A DNA stretch of 64,000 bases, taken from positions 62,001 to 126,000 of the forward strand of contig CAMIYC010000002.1 in the NCBI GenBank assembly GCA_946402905.1. The letters run 5' to 3'. Source of the DNA: an uncultured Prevotellaceae bacterium. GTDB taxonomy: Bacteria > Bacteroidota > Bacteroidia > Bacteroidales > Bacteroidaceae. Position 1 is the first letter of the stretch; each line of letters begins with the position of its first letter. Made by a program: the position numbers and the translations under genes. Below the pieces are notes generated by a model that did not search any database, had not been told where the DNA came from, and was given only the letters and a program-made list of their open reading frames with translations. Shown one piece after another: positions 10,090 through 19,398 of this stretch.

Positions 10090-10108
10090 CAAAGATAAAA
10101 CTAAATTT

Positions 10109-12313
10109 ATGCGAAGACTTTTATTCTTTCTGTTATGTGCAGTCACGCTGACCTCATGCACGACCAGCAAGAAGGACTACCATATAGGTGTGTCGCAGTG
10201 CTCTGAGGATATCTGGCGTGACAAGCAGAACTCGGAGTTGAAGATGGGCGCCTACTTTTATGAGAATGTAGACTTGAGCTTTGCCACCGCCTACGACAGC
10301 GACGAGCGTCAGGTGCAGCAGATTGACAGTCTGGTGGCAGAAGGCATCGACCTGCTCATTGTAGCCCCCAACCAGATGGCCACCGTCACGCCCGCCATCG
10401 ACCGCGCCTTCGACAAGGGCATCCCTGTCATCGTTTTTGAGCGTAAGACCAATTCTAAGAAATTCACCGCCTATATTGGAGCCGACAATTATGAGATGGG
10501 TCGGCTGATGGGAGAGTATATCGCCTCGAAGCTGAAAGGCCGCGGACGGGTGATGGAAGTGATGGGGCTGAAAGGCTCTTCACCGGCGATAGAGCGTCAT
10601 AAGGGATTTGCCGACGCCATTGCCAGATATCCCTCGGTCGAGCTGGTGGCCACGCTTCAGGGCGACTGGACTGAGCAGAGTGCCTATAATGCCATGTCGA
10701 GGTATGACGGCTCGCTGGCCGACATCGATTTTGTCTTCGGTCAGAACGACCGTATGGCGATGGGTGCTCGCAAAGCCCTTTTTGAGCGTTGGGAGAATGC
10801 CCGCACGCGTTTTTGTGGCATTGATGGCTTGCCAGGTGAGAAAGGTGGTATCCGCCTGGTGCGCGACTCACTTCTCGATGCCTCTTATATTTACCCCACG
10901 CATGGCGACCAGCTGATCAAGTTGGCAGTAGATATCCTCGAAGGAAATCCTTATGAAAAGGAGACGCTCCTGATGTCGGCCCTCGTCACCCATGACAATG
11001 CCAACGTGCTCTTGATGCAGAACGAGGAGGTGATGCGTCAGGCCGAGTATCTCGACCGCCTGCACGACAAAGCCAGCGATTATCTCAAAAAACTCAATTA
11101 TCAGCGCATCATCACCTTGCTGGCTGTAGGCTTCATAGCCTTGCTCCTCGGGCTTGCTGCCTCCGTCTACCTCTACAACCGCCAGCGCAGGCGCTTGAGC
11201 AAAGAGCGGCGCAAGATGGAACGCGCCCAGCTGGACTTCTACGCCCAGGTGAGCCATGAGTTGCGCACCCCCTTGACGCTGATAGAGGGCCCGCTGGCAG
11301 AGTTGGCCGCCACCCCTGATGCGCGTCAGGCTGGTGACAATGCCAAGCGCCTCTTTGACATCGTGAGGCGCAACACTCGCCAGTTGACCTTGCTTGTCAA
11401 CAAATTGCTCGACATGCAAGTGGGCAAGCCCCTTTCCGAGTTGGCCTCCGGGCAAACCGACCTTCTCCCCGCTCCGTCGTCTGCCAGTGAAGAGGCCCTG
11501 ACAGCGCAGGTGCCTACCCCTGAAGACGCCCCCACGCTATTGATCGTAGACGACAATGCCGATATCCGTACGTACCTGCATGCCATCCTGCAGTCCAAAT
11601 ATCAGGTGGTGCTGGCTTCAGACGGCCAGCAGGGATTGGAGTTGGCTCGCCGTGTCGTGCCCGACCTGATAGTCTCCGATGTGATGATGCCCGTGATGAA
11701 CGGTCTGGAGTTTTGCCAGCGTGTGAAAGAGGACTTCGTGACCAGCCACATCCCAGTCATCCTGCTCACCGCCCGCGCGCTGAGTCAGCATCAGATAGAG
11801 GGCTATCAGAGTGGCGCCGACGCTTATATCACCAAGCCATTCTCGTCAGAACTTTTGCTGGTGCGGATTGACAACCTGCTGTCGAGCCGTCATCAGCTCA
11901 GAAACCTATGGGAGCGCGACTCCCATCAGGAGACCGCCTCATCTGCCATGGGTGGTGAACCCGAAAAGCCTGCCATGGAAGAGAAAGTTGCTGATAAGGA
12001 TAGTCCTTTCATTGCCCGGTTTAAGTCGTTAGTGGAGAGCCGTCTCTCCGACAGCGACCTGAGTGTGGAGATGATCGGTCAGGAGATGGGCTTGAGCCGG
12101 GTGCAGTTGTATCGTAAGGTGAAGGCCCTGACAGGATGCACACCTGTGGATATGTTGCGCAAAGCCCGTCTGGCGGCATCGCGTCGCCTGCTGAATGACA
12201 CCGACCTGACAGTGAGCGAGATAGCCTACAAGGTGGGCTTCACCTCTCCGTCTTATTTCTCTAAGTGTTTCAAGGATGAGTATGGCGTGGTGCCAGGAGA
12301 GATGAGAGTGTGA
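10109..12313 (+). CDS. Hybrid two-component fructan regulator lacking the kinase ATPase domain
   Basis: 734 residues. Residues 1-17 form a signal peptide with a lipobox-like LTSC. Residues about 24-310 are a periplasmic sugar-binding domain like the fructose sensor BT1754 of B. thetaiotaomicron. Residues 334-354 span the membrane. The dimerisation/phosphoacceptor helix has SHELRTP (His383). From about 435 to 475 there is only a short Ser/Pro/Glu-rich linker, followed by a receiver domain (DDN 481-483, Asp524, Lys576) and an AraC-type HTH (632-734). The HATPase_c domain, with its N, G1 and G2 boxes and normally about 130 residues, is absent, in frame. This predicts no autokinase activity. The gene faces the fructan operon it should control. 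It is uninterrupted, so it is not obviously a pseudogene. Confidence 0.9.
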   Translation: MRRLLFFLLCAVTLTSCTTSKKDYHIGVSQCSEDIWRDKQNSELKMGAYFYENVDLSFATAYDSDERQVQQIDSLVAEGIDLLIVAPNQMATVTPAIDRAFDKGIPVIVFERKTNSKKFTAYIGADNYEMGRLMGEYIASKLKGRGRVMEVMGLKGSSPAIERHKGFADAIARYPSVELVATLQGDWTEQSAYNAMSRYDGSLADIDFVFGQNDRMAMGARKALFERWENARTRFCGIDGLPGEKGGIRLVRDSLLDASYIYPTHGDQLIKLAVDILEGNPYEKETLLMSALVTHDNANVLLMQNEEVMRQAEYLDRLHDKASDYLKKLNYQRIITLLAVGFIALLLGLAASVYLYNRQRRRLSKERRKMERAQLDFYAQVSHELRTPLTLIEGPLAELAATPDARQAGDNAKRLFDIVRRNTRQLTLLVNKLLDMQVGKPLSELASGQTDLLPAPSSASEEALTAQVPTPEDAPTLLIVDDNADIRTYLHAILQSKYQVVLASDGQQGLELARRVVPDLIVSDVMMPVMNGLEFCQRVKEDFVTSHIPVILLTARALSQHQIEGYQSGADAYITKPFSSELLLVRIDNLLSSRHQLRNLWERDSHQETASSAMGGEPEKPAMEEKVADKDSPFIARFKSLVESRLSDSDLSVEMIGQEMGLSRVQLYRKVKALTGCTPVDMLRKARLAASRRLLNDTDLTVSEIAYKVGFTSPSYFSKCFKDEYGVVPGEMRV

Positions 12314-12347
12314 GAGTGCCTGTAAAGGAAAAAAAGAGAGTTTTCTT

Positions 12348-12377
12348 TTGTATTCCTCCTTTTTTTTCGTATCTTTG
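12348..12377 (+). promoter_or_regulatory. Promoter of a putative structured RNA
   Basis: TTG at 12348-12350, a 19-nt spacer and TATCTTTG at 12370-12377. It points into a region with no protein-coding gene, so the transcript probably starts near 12384. Confidence 0.6.
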
Positions 12378-12383
12378 CTGCTG

Positions 12384-12606
12384 TAGTTGAGATGCAGGAT
12401 GATAATGCAAGTTCTGGCTCTCGAATAAAGACATTGTGGATAATATAGAGTGCTGACTCTTTTCGGACCAAACTGCGACCTTGGGAATAGAATAGAGAGT
12501 GCAGGACTTCACCATATTATATAAATATGGTGTGGACTGGCGTTTCATCTATTCTGAGGTTGTCGCAGACCTGGTTCGAAAGTGAAATGCTTCGTCCACA
12601 CCTTTT
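12384..12606 (+). ncRNA. Rod-shaped RNA resembling 6S RNA
   Basis: Downstream of a good promoter the sequence folds by eye into one long interrupted hairpin. From the tip outward: CACCATATT pairs with AATATGGTG around an ATATA loop (12510-12532), then AGAATAG with CTATTCT. Next, CTGCGA plus CCT pairs with AGG plus TCGCAG, CTTTTCGGACC pairs with GGTTCGAAAG, and TGTGGA pairs with TCCACA (12595-12600). A rod of about 180 nt with internal bubbles is the architecture of 6S RNA, which binds RNA polymerase. No conserved family sequence was checked, so 6S identity is inference. It could instead be a structured leader of the SusC operon. The 3' end is set by the last helix followed by TTTT. Confidence 0.45.
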
Positions 12607-12785
12607 CATACTATGAAATCAGGATCCTGTCTACAATCTTAAATCATAACCTAACCTAAAAATACCTAAATATGAACATATCCTTGTATGATGCGACGAT
12701 TGGCGATCAGTATCGCCTGACGAATGCAAAGGTATCACACAGATGATATATGTGCTTGCAAAAATCGTTCATTTGATGCCAAAAA

Positions 12786-12859
12786 TGTTACTTGGTAACA
12801 ATTATCGGGTGTTACGAACGAATTTTTATATGTGTCAGGACAGATAAGACGTAATTTCG
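12786..12859 (+). promoter_or_regulatory. Candidate regulator site and promoter of the fructan operon
   Basis: TGTTAC is repeated at 12786 and 12810, and the first copy also forms the palindrome TGTTAC-TTG-GTAACA. TAATTTCG at 12852-12859 is a one-mismatch -7 box 38 nt before the SusC start. A weak core promoter preceded by repeats fits a gene set that depends on the AraC-type output domain of the adjacent regulator. Between 12606 and 12786 I see only a small hairpin, GGCGAT-CAGT-ATCGCC. Confidence 0.4.
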
Positions 12860-12896
12860 CATCAGATTTAAATCTAATTATTAACCAAAAACAAAA

Positions 12897-15800
12897 ATGC
12901 AAATGGAACATTTGAAAATCACGAGTAAAAGAGGGCCTGGAAAGTCATCTTCCCTCAGGCCGAACGTAAGTGATTTGTGCAAAAGATTTCTTCTGAGTCT
13001 CGCACTTATGTTTGTTACATCAATGATGTACGCGCAAACAGACATCACTGGTACGGTGATCGATGAGACCGGAGAGGGCGTCATCGGTGCCACTGTCATG
13101 GAGAAAGGTACATCCAATGGTGCTGTGACAGATTTCGATGGAAACTTTAGCTTGAAGGTGGCCAATGGTGCTACCCTCGTCATCACTTACATCGGCTACG
13201 ACCCAGTGGAAGTCGCTGCCACTTCAGGTATGAAAGTGCAACTGAAAGAGAATGCCAGCGAACTGGCAGAATTGGTGGTGACAGGTTATCAGACCCAGCG
13301 TAAGGCCGACCTGACGGGTTCGGTGGCTGTGGTGAAGACCGCCGAGCTGAAAACCTCTTCCGACACCGACCCTATGCGTGCCCTGCAGGGTAAAGTGCCA
13401 GGCATGACCATCACCAGCAATGGTTCACCCGTTGGCGCCGGTACGGTTCGTATCCGTGGTGGCGGTTCGTTCAACTCTTCCCAAGACCCATTGTTCATTA
13501 TCGACGGCGTGCCCACGACAACCAACCTGAACACACTGAACATGAACGACATTGAGTCGATGCAGGTGCTCAAGGATGCCGCCTCGGCCTCTATCTACGG
13601 TAGCCGCGCTGCAAATGGTGTGATTATCATCACCACACGTTCTGGTAAGAAGGGAGATAAGGTCAAGGTAGACTTCTCCGCCAACCTGACCGCCCAGTTC
13701 TATAACAAGCAGACCATGATGAATCTGGCCAATGCCGCCGATTATGCTACAGCCATGGCTCAGGCAGCTATGAACGACGGTCTGGATCCCGAACAGTATG
13801 CCAACAATTACGGACTGACTCTCAATGCCGCCGCCGGCAAGACCATCTCTGCCTATGACCCCGCCACGGGTCAGATGCGCCAGTTCACTGTCAACGGCCT
13901 CTATGATGGTTATGTGAACTCGAAGAAGACCATGCGTTTCAGCGATACAGACTGGCTCGACGAAATCTCTCGTACGGGTTTCTCACAAAACTACGACCTG
14001 AGCATTTCCAACGCCACTGACAAGTCGTCGGCCCTGTTCTCTTTCGGTTATAAGAAAAACAACGGTATCCTGAAGTATACCGACTTTGAGAGCTTCTCCG
14101 GACGTATCAACACCAGTTATAAGGTGAACAAGATTGTGACCGTAGGTGAGAATGCCACGATCACTTATAGCGACCAGGTGGACTGCCAGCCTCTGGAAAA
14201 TGCGCTGAAGATGGCTCCCACGCTGCCTGTCTATGAAGAGGATGGCGTGACCTTCTCTGGTCCTGTGGGTGGTATGAGCGACCGTCAGAACCCACTGCGC
14301 GAACTCTACCACAATCGTGACAACCGTCTGAAGATGTGGCGTATCTTTGGTAATGCCTATGTGAACATTCAGCCTATCAAGGGCCTGACGCTCCGTTCCA
14401 ACTTCGGTCTCGACTATTGGTCGGAATTCATTCACAGTGTGACCTATACCTGGCACTCAGATGTGGTGAACAACTCGACACCCTCTGCCAATCTGGGCAA
14501 CAAGACCTCAGTGAAATGGACCTGGTCTAACACGGCCAACTACAACTTTACCATCGCCAACGACCACTCCTTCATCCTGCTTGCCGGTCTGGAGCTTCAC
14601 CGCGATGTGGAAGACCGCGCCAACTCCTATGCTCAGATGTATGCCCTTGAGAACTATGACTACATGTGGCCAGACGCCGCAACGGGCACACAGCGTGCCG
14701 GTGGTATCCGTGAGGGTTACAATCTGGTGTCGCTCTTCGGTAAGATTGACTACAACTGGAAAGACTTGCTGCTTGCCTCGTTCACGATACGTCGAGATGG
14801 TTCATCACGTTTCGGTGAGAACAACCGCTATGGTACCTTCCCAGCCTTCACCTTGGGCTACCGTCTGTCAGAAAACCTGCATCAGGACTGGATCAGTGAC
14901 CTGAAGGTGCGTGCTTCATGGGGTGAGACCGGTAACCAGGCTATCTCCAATTACGCCCGCTATGGACTCTATGCCGCTACTTACGGAGGCGGTCGCAATG
15001 AGTCGACAGCCTATGACCTCGCTTTGGCCGGCAGTGGTATCTTCCCATCTGGCTTCCGTGCCACACAGTCGCAGAACAACAACTTGAAGTGGGAGACCAC
15101 CGAGCAGTATAACCTCGGTCTCGACTATCTGCTTCTGAACAGCTCCATCTACGGTTCTGTCGATGCCTATATTAAAAATGTGAAAGACATGCTCATCAAT
15201 CCCGCTTACCTCGGTTCGATGGGTGAGGGTGGTGCTTCCTGGCTCAACGGACCGAGCCTGCGCAACTGGGGTATGGAGTTTGCCCTTGGCTATCGCGGCA
15301 CGACCGATTTCGGCTTGCGTTACAATGTGAACGGCAACCTCGACTTCTACCGCCAGAGAGTGACTTACCTGCCTGAGACAACCACCGGTTCCTACGTCCA
15401 CACGTCGAAGGAGAACCTGGTGGAAGCCAAGAAACCCTATGGCTCCATCGTGGGCTATGTGGTCGACGGCCTGTACCAGAACCGTGAGGAGGTCTTGGCC
15501 AGTGGTCAGGAGAATGCCCGTGTCGGTGGTCTGAAGTATGCCGACCTCGATGGAAACGGAGTCATCAACGAGCATGACCAGACCTGGATTTTCAATCCAG
15601 TGCCCAATTTCTCATGGGGTTTGAATTTCGAGCTGGGTTATAAGGATTTTGATTTCTCCATGTTCTGGCAGGGTGTTGCCGGTCAGGATGTCTACAACAA
15701 CCAGAAATTCCAGACCGACTTCTACAGCATTACCGATGCCGGCTCAAACAAAGGCAACCGTATGCTCGATGCCTGGACTACAGCCAACACCTCTTCGACC

Positions 15801-16082
15801 ATCCCCGCCCTGACTACCAATAACACCGGTAATGAGGGCCGTGCGAGCACCTATTTTGTAGAAAACGGCTCTTATGCTAAGTTGCGTCAGGTGCAGTTGG
15901 GCTACAATCTCCCAACCAGCCTTCTGAGCCGTGCCAATATCACAAGTGCACGTGTCTATGTGTCAGGCCACAACCTGCTGACCATCAAGAGCAGCAGCCT
16001 GACCTGCTCTGATCCAGAGAATCCCAACTGGGCTTATCCTAACAGCACCTCATTCTCTTTCGGACTTCAAGTAGGATTTTAA
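12897..16082 (+). CDS. SusC-type TonB-dependent transporter for fructan
   Basis: 1061 residues. A long signal peptide ends near MMYAQ (about residue 47). It is followed by a carboxypeptidase-D-like domain (DITGTVIDETGEGVIGATV to about 110), a plug domain (KVPGMTITSNGSPVGAG, PLFIIDGVP, ANGVIIITTRSG) and a 22-strand barrel ending in aromatic SFGLQVGF. SusC proteins import oligosaccharides across the outer membrane with energy from TonB. The gene begins an operon with SusD (33-nt gap), a DUF4960 lipoprotein and GH32. The fructan substrate is inferred from those neighbours. An alternative start is Met at 12903. Confidence 0.93.
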   Translation: MQMEHLKITSKRGPGKSSSLRPNVSDLCKRFLLSLALMFVTSMMYAQTDITGTVIDETGEGVIGATVMEKGTSNGAVTDFDGNFSLKVANGATLVITYIGYDPVEVAATSGMKVQLKENASELAELVVTGYQTQRKADLTGSVAVVKTAELKTSSDTDPMRALQGKVPGMTITSNGSPVGAGTVRIRGGGSFNSSQDPLFIIDGVPTTTNLNTLNMNDIESMQVLKDAASASIYGSRAANGVIIITTRSGKKGDKVKVDFSANLTAQFYNKQTMMNLANAADYATAMAQAAMNDGLDPEQYANNYGLTLNAAAGKTISAYDPATGQMRQFTVNGLYDGYVNSKKTMRFSDTDWLDEISRTGFSQNYDLSISNATDKSSALFSFGYKKNNGILKYTDFESFSGRINTSYKVNKIVTVGENATITYSDQVDCQPLENALKMAPTLPVYEEDGVTFSGPVGGMSDRQNPLRELYHNRDNRLKMWRIFGNAYVNIQPIKGLTLRSNFGLDYWSEFIHSVTYTWHSDVVNNSTPSANLGNKTSVKWTWSNTANYNFTIANDHSFILLAGLELHRDVEDRANSYAQMYALENYDYMWPDAATGTQRAGGIREGYNLVSLFGKIDYNWKDLLLASFTIRRDGSSRFGENNRYGTFPAFTLGYRLSENLHQDWISDLKVRASWGETGNQAISNYARYGLYAATYGGGRNESTAYDLALAGSGIFPSGFRATQSQNNNLKWETTEQYNLGLDYLLLNSSIYGSVDAYIKNVKDMLINPAYLGSMGEGGASWLNGPSLRNWGMEFALGYRGTTDFGLRYNVNGNLDFYRQRVTYLPETTTGSYVHTSKENLVEAKKPYGSIVGYVVDGLYQNREEVLASGQENARVGGLKYADLDGNGVINEHDQTWIFNPVPNFSWGLNFELGYKDFDFSMFWQGVAGQDVYNNQKFQTDFYSITDAGSNKGNRMLDAWTTANTSSTIPALTTNNTGNEGRASTYFVENGSYAKLRQVQLGYNLPTSLLSRANITSARVYVSGHNLLTIKSSSLTCSDPENPNWAYPNSTSFSFGLQVGF

Positions 16083-16115
16083 GCAATTATCAACCATTTC
16101 AATACATAAAACGAT

Positions 16116-17858
16116 ATGATACGCAATATATTAAAATCATTATGTGCTGTGGCCCTCATCAGTGGTATGCTGACTTCATGCGATGATTTCATTGATGTGG
16201 ATCCCCAGGGTGTGATCAGCGAAGACCTCGCCATGAGTCAGCCCGACGCCATGGTCACTTCAGCATATGCCAAACTGGGTGACGACTGGTATACCTATCC
16301 CTTCAATCTGTGGCCTTACGGCGACCTGACGAGCGACGATGCCCTCAAAGGTGGCTCAGGTACTACAGACACCAACTATCATCCCTTTGAGGTGTGGTCG
16401 ACACTGACGGCTTCCACCCCCGACCATATGGACGAGATGTGGTATCATCTCTATTGCTCCGTCAGCCGTTGCAACCGTGCTTTGGTGTCACTGGCCGAAT
16501 ATGGCGACAACGCTCTTGGCGCAGAGCTGAAAGCCGTGCGTGAGGGTGAGGTGAGATTCCTCCGTGCCCACTTCTACTTTAAGTTGGTGCAGATTTGGAA
16601 TCAGGTGCCCTGGGTGGACGAGGAAGTATACAAGAACCACACCGAGGAGCAGACCCCCAATAATGTGTTCACCCATGAGGAGCTGATGGAGAAGATCGTA
16701 GCCGACTTTAAGGCTGCCTACGACGTGCTTCCTGAGACCCAGAAAGAAGGCGGTCGTGCCAACAAGATTGCCGCTGCAGCCTATCTGGCCAAATGCTATC
16801 TGACCATGGCCTGGGGCAATGGCTATGAAGATGCCACCGGCGTGAGCCACATCAACCAGCAGTATATGCAAGAGGTGCTGAAATACACCGACGTGGTGGC
16901 CAAGTCGCATTATGGCTATCTGGAGGACTTCGGCGATATCTTCCTGCCTGAATACAAGAATTCCAAAGAGAGCATCTTCGCTGTTCAGCACTCTGACTAT
17001 CAGGATGACAACACTCTTTACGGCCGTGCCAACTGGAGTAATATGCTTAACGGTTGCTGGGGCATGTGGTCGTGCGGCTGGGACTTCCACAAGCCGTCAC
17101 AGAACCTGGTCAATGCCTTTAAGACCAAGGACGGACTTCCTATGTTCAACGACTATAACGACCAGATCGATTATCCTGTGAATGGTGTTCCTACAGCCCA
17201 GAAGTGGGATCCGCGTCTGTTCCATACCGTGGGTATGCCTACCTTCCCCTATAAATACGAAGAGGCATTCACCATGACCAAGGACAACTCCCGTACGCCC
17301 AATACATACGGCTACTACGCCTCCTTGAAGGAAGTGCCGCAGCGCTCGCAGGGTGAGACTTTCGACAATCCATGGCAGGCATTCGCCATGAACGACTACG
17401 TGTTGCGTTATACCGATGTGATGCTGATGCGTGCCGAGGCTCTCATCGAGACCGGTTCGCTCGAGGAAGCCCGTACCATCATCAACGATGTCCGTCAGCG
17501 TGCCAAGAACTCTGTGTCGAAGCATATCTCCTATGCCGCCGACCAGTGTGAGATAGCCCTCTATCCCGCCAGCTATTTCCAGACGAAGGAGTCGGCTCGT
17601 CAGTGTCTGCAGTGGGAGCGCCGTCTGGAACTTGCCATGGAGAATGGCCGTTTCTTCGACCTTCGTCGCTGGGGCATTGCCTCCAAGACCCTCAATGCTT
17701 TCTTTGAGAAAGAGCAGAACTCTGTCTACGACGGTCAGGCTTATGCCCAGTATTACAAGGATGCCCATTTCACCAGCGGTAAGAATGAGTACTTCCCCCT
17801 TCCATATATCCAGCTCTTCTATGTGCCTGGTCTTTACACACAGAACAAGAATTACTAA
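16116..17858 (+). CDS. SusD/RagB-family fructan-binding lipoprotein
   Basis: 580 residues with a lipoprotein signal (ISGMLTSC, Cys about 22) and the acidic DDFIDVDP start typical of SusD. The alpha-helical TPR scaffold is seen in LKAVREGEVRFLRAHFYFKL and in the C-terminal LQWERRLELAMENGRFFDLRRWG motif. SusD caps the SusC barrel at the cell surface and captures glycan. The gene lies 33 nt behind SusC and 3 nt before the DUF4960 gene, so co-transcription is near certain. Confidence 0.93.
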   Translation: MIRNILKSLCAVALISGMLTSCDDFIDVDPQGVISEDLAMSQPDAMVTSAYAKLGDDWYTYPFNLWPYGDLTSDDALKGGSGTTDTNYHPFEVWSTLTASTPDHMDEMWYHLYCSVSRCNRALVSLAEYGDNALGAELKAVREGEVRFLRAHFYFKLVQIWNQVPWVDEEVYKNHTEEQTPNNVFTHEELMEKIVADFKAAYDVLPETQKEGGRANKIAAAAYLAKCYLTMAWGNGYEDATGVSHINQQYMQEVLKYTDVVAKSHYGYLEDFGDIFLPEYKNSKESIFAVQHSDYQDDNTLYGRANWSNMLNGCWGMWSCGWDFHKPSQNLVNAFKTKDGLPMFNDYNDQIDYPVNGVPTAQKWDPRLFHTVGMPTFPYKYEEAFTMTKDNSRTPNTYGYYASLKEVPQRSQGETFDNPWQAFAMNDYVLRYTDVMLMRAEALIETGSLEEARTIINDVRQRAKNSVSKHISYAADQCEIALYPASYFQTKESARQCLQWERRLELAMENGRFFDLRRWGIASKTLNAFFEKEQNSVYDGQAYAQYYKDAHFTSGKNEYFPLPYIQLFYVPGLYTQNKNY

Positions 17859-17861
17859 ACG

Positions 17862-19370
17862 ATGAAAACGAATATGAAAAAGATATCAATCCTTTTGTTG
17901 ACGGTGCTGGCATTTGTCGTGACATCATGCCAAGACAAGGATATCGACAGGCAGGCAATGGTGCTCAGCACACCCGACGCCTCACAGATCACAGGCCAAC
18001 TCAATGGCGATGACTACACCTGGACTTGGGGTTCACAAGCCAGCCAGATGCAGGTGACGATCTACCGTAACGGTACGCTTTCTGCCAGTGAGATCGTCAA
18101 CGGCACAAGCTATACACAGCGTGATGTGCCCACCAACGTACCTTTTGAGTATGTCTTTAAGGTGACCGATGGCACGAATTTCTCACAGGGCGTGGTGAAG
18201 ACCTATCTCCGCGAGGGTGCGACGAGTATCTCTGGCGTGCAGATGAGTCAGCTGGACAAAGCCGGAGGCTATGATGCCCTGGTAGAGTGGAACCGCTCGG
18301 CCGATGCCACCAGTATCGACTTTCAGGCCACCAATGGCAGCCGTGTGATCAAGGAGACCTTGTCAGGAAGTGCCACCAGCTATGTCATAAGCGATGTGAA
18401 CACCGGTGATGTGTGGAGCGTATCCCTTGTGGCCAAGAATGAGAAAGGCACCGCCCTTGCCACACGTTCTTCACTCCGTATCGGCAAGACAGCCATCGGA
18501 TTCCTCAGCATCTATGCTACTCCAGAGGAACTGATACAGAACGGCGACGATGACGAAGCTTCCGCCTGGCTGTGGCTGCACGAGACTTATCCCACCGCAC
18601 AGTATGTCTACTTCGGCGATGTGAAGAGCGCCGATGACGTAGAGCCTTTCCGTGTGCTGTTCTGGCTCCGTGATGTCGAGGGCGTGGGCGAGGATGTCGT
18701 CTGGGGTGTGCCCGAAGTGGTGTCGGCAGCTACTCCTGTGATCCGTGAGTGGTACAAGCAGGGAGGCAGTCTGTTGCTCTGGAGCCATGCCACTACCTAT
18801 ATCGGTCATCTGGGTCGTCTGAACCTTGAAGATATGAAGGCCAACGACCATGCCATCGGCACTGGCGGTGGCGGCATCAACAACGACGTGTGGAAGATGG
18901 CTGTGCAGCTCAATCCCGGCGGCCGCTTCTCCAAAGACCATTCGAGCCATCCTATTTATAAAGGGCTGGAAGTGGAGAGCACCGATCGTACGAAGCTGAT
19001 CGCTTTCAAGGGGCCGGGTTGGACAGAAGACCACAACTGCTTGTTCTTCAACCTTCCGTCGCTGTTGACAGGTATTGGCAATCAGGAAGAGTCATGCTAC
19101 ACTCAGCTTACACAGACCTATGGCATTTATCCTCTCGGCACCTGGGATTCACAGATCGACTGGGTGAGCCAGATGAATGTGTTTGAAGCTCAGCAGGGCA
19201 ACACCGACTTCAAGGGTACTGTGCTGTGTATCGGTAATGGTGGCTGCGAATTCTCGATGAAGAATGCCGACGGCACTCCCGACAAGAGCGCACATCCCAA
19301 GAACAATATCTTCCAGGACAATGTGCTCACCTTGGCAAAGAATTCCTTGGAGTACCTGAAGACCCGGTAA
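17862..19370 (+). CDS. DUF4960 surface glycan-binding lipoprotein (SusE-position)
   Basis: 502 residues with a lipoprotein signal ending VVTSC. Two Ig/Fn3-like domains cover about residues 30-210. A C-terminal DUF4960 domain runs from about 215 to 500, with GFLSIYATPEELIQ, a flavodoxin-like core GGSLLLWSHATTY, and the HPIYKGL and IGNGGCEFS segments. The equivalent in the B. thetaiotaomicron fructan locus is BT1761, a surface fructan-binding protein. Position directly after SusD and the 3-nt gap support the same role. No catalytic function is expected. Confidence 0.85.
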   Translation: MKTNMKKISILLLTVLAFVVTSCQDKDIDRQAMVLSTPDASQITGQLNGDDYTWTWGSQASQMQVTIYRNGTLSASEIVNGTSYTQRDVPTNVPFEYVFKVTDGTNFSQGVVKTYLREGATSISGVQMSQLDKAGGYDALVEWNRSADATSIDFQATNGSRVIKETLSGSATSYVISDVNTGDVWSVSLVAKNEKGTALATRSSLRIGKTAIGFLSIYATPEELIQNGDDDEASAWLWLHETYPTAQYVYFGDVKSADDVEPFRVLFWLRDVEGVGEDVVWGVPEVVSAATPVIREWYKQGGSLLLWSHATTYIGHLGRLNLEDMKANDHAIGTGGGGINNDVWKMAVQLNPGGRFSKDHSSHPIYKGLEVESTDRTKLIAFKGPGWTEDHNCLFFNLPSLLTGIGNQEESCYTQLTQTYGIYPLGTWDSQIDWVSQMNVFEAQQGNTDFKGTVLCIGNGGCEFSMKNADGTPDKSAHPKNNIFQDNVLTLAKNSLEYLKTR

Positions 19371-19398
19371 TTTATTGTTCGACCAAAACTATCATACT

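Noticed and set aside
12560..12580. GGTTCGAA as the T-loop of a tRNA
   Set aside because: No acceptor stem, anticodon arm or D-arm fits; it pairs better within the long rod.
12297..12860. Minus-strand promoter-like TACCTTTG at 12727-12734
   Set aside because: No gene follows on the minus strand and no -33 TTG is present at proper distance.
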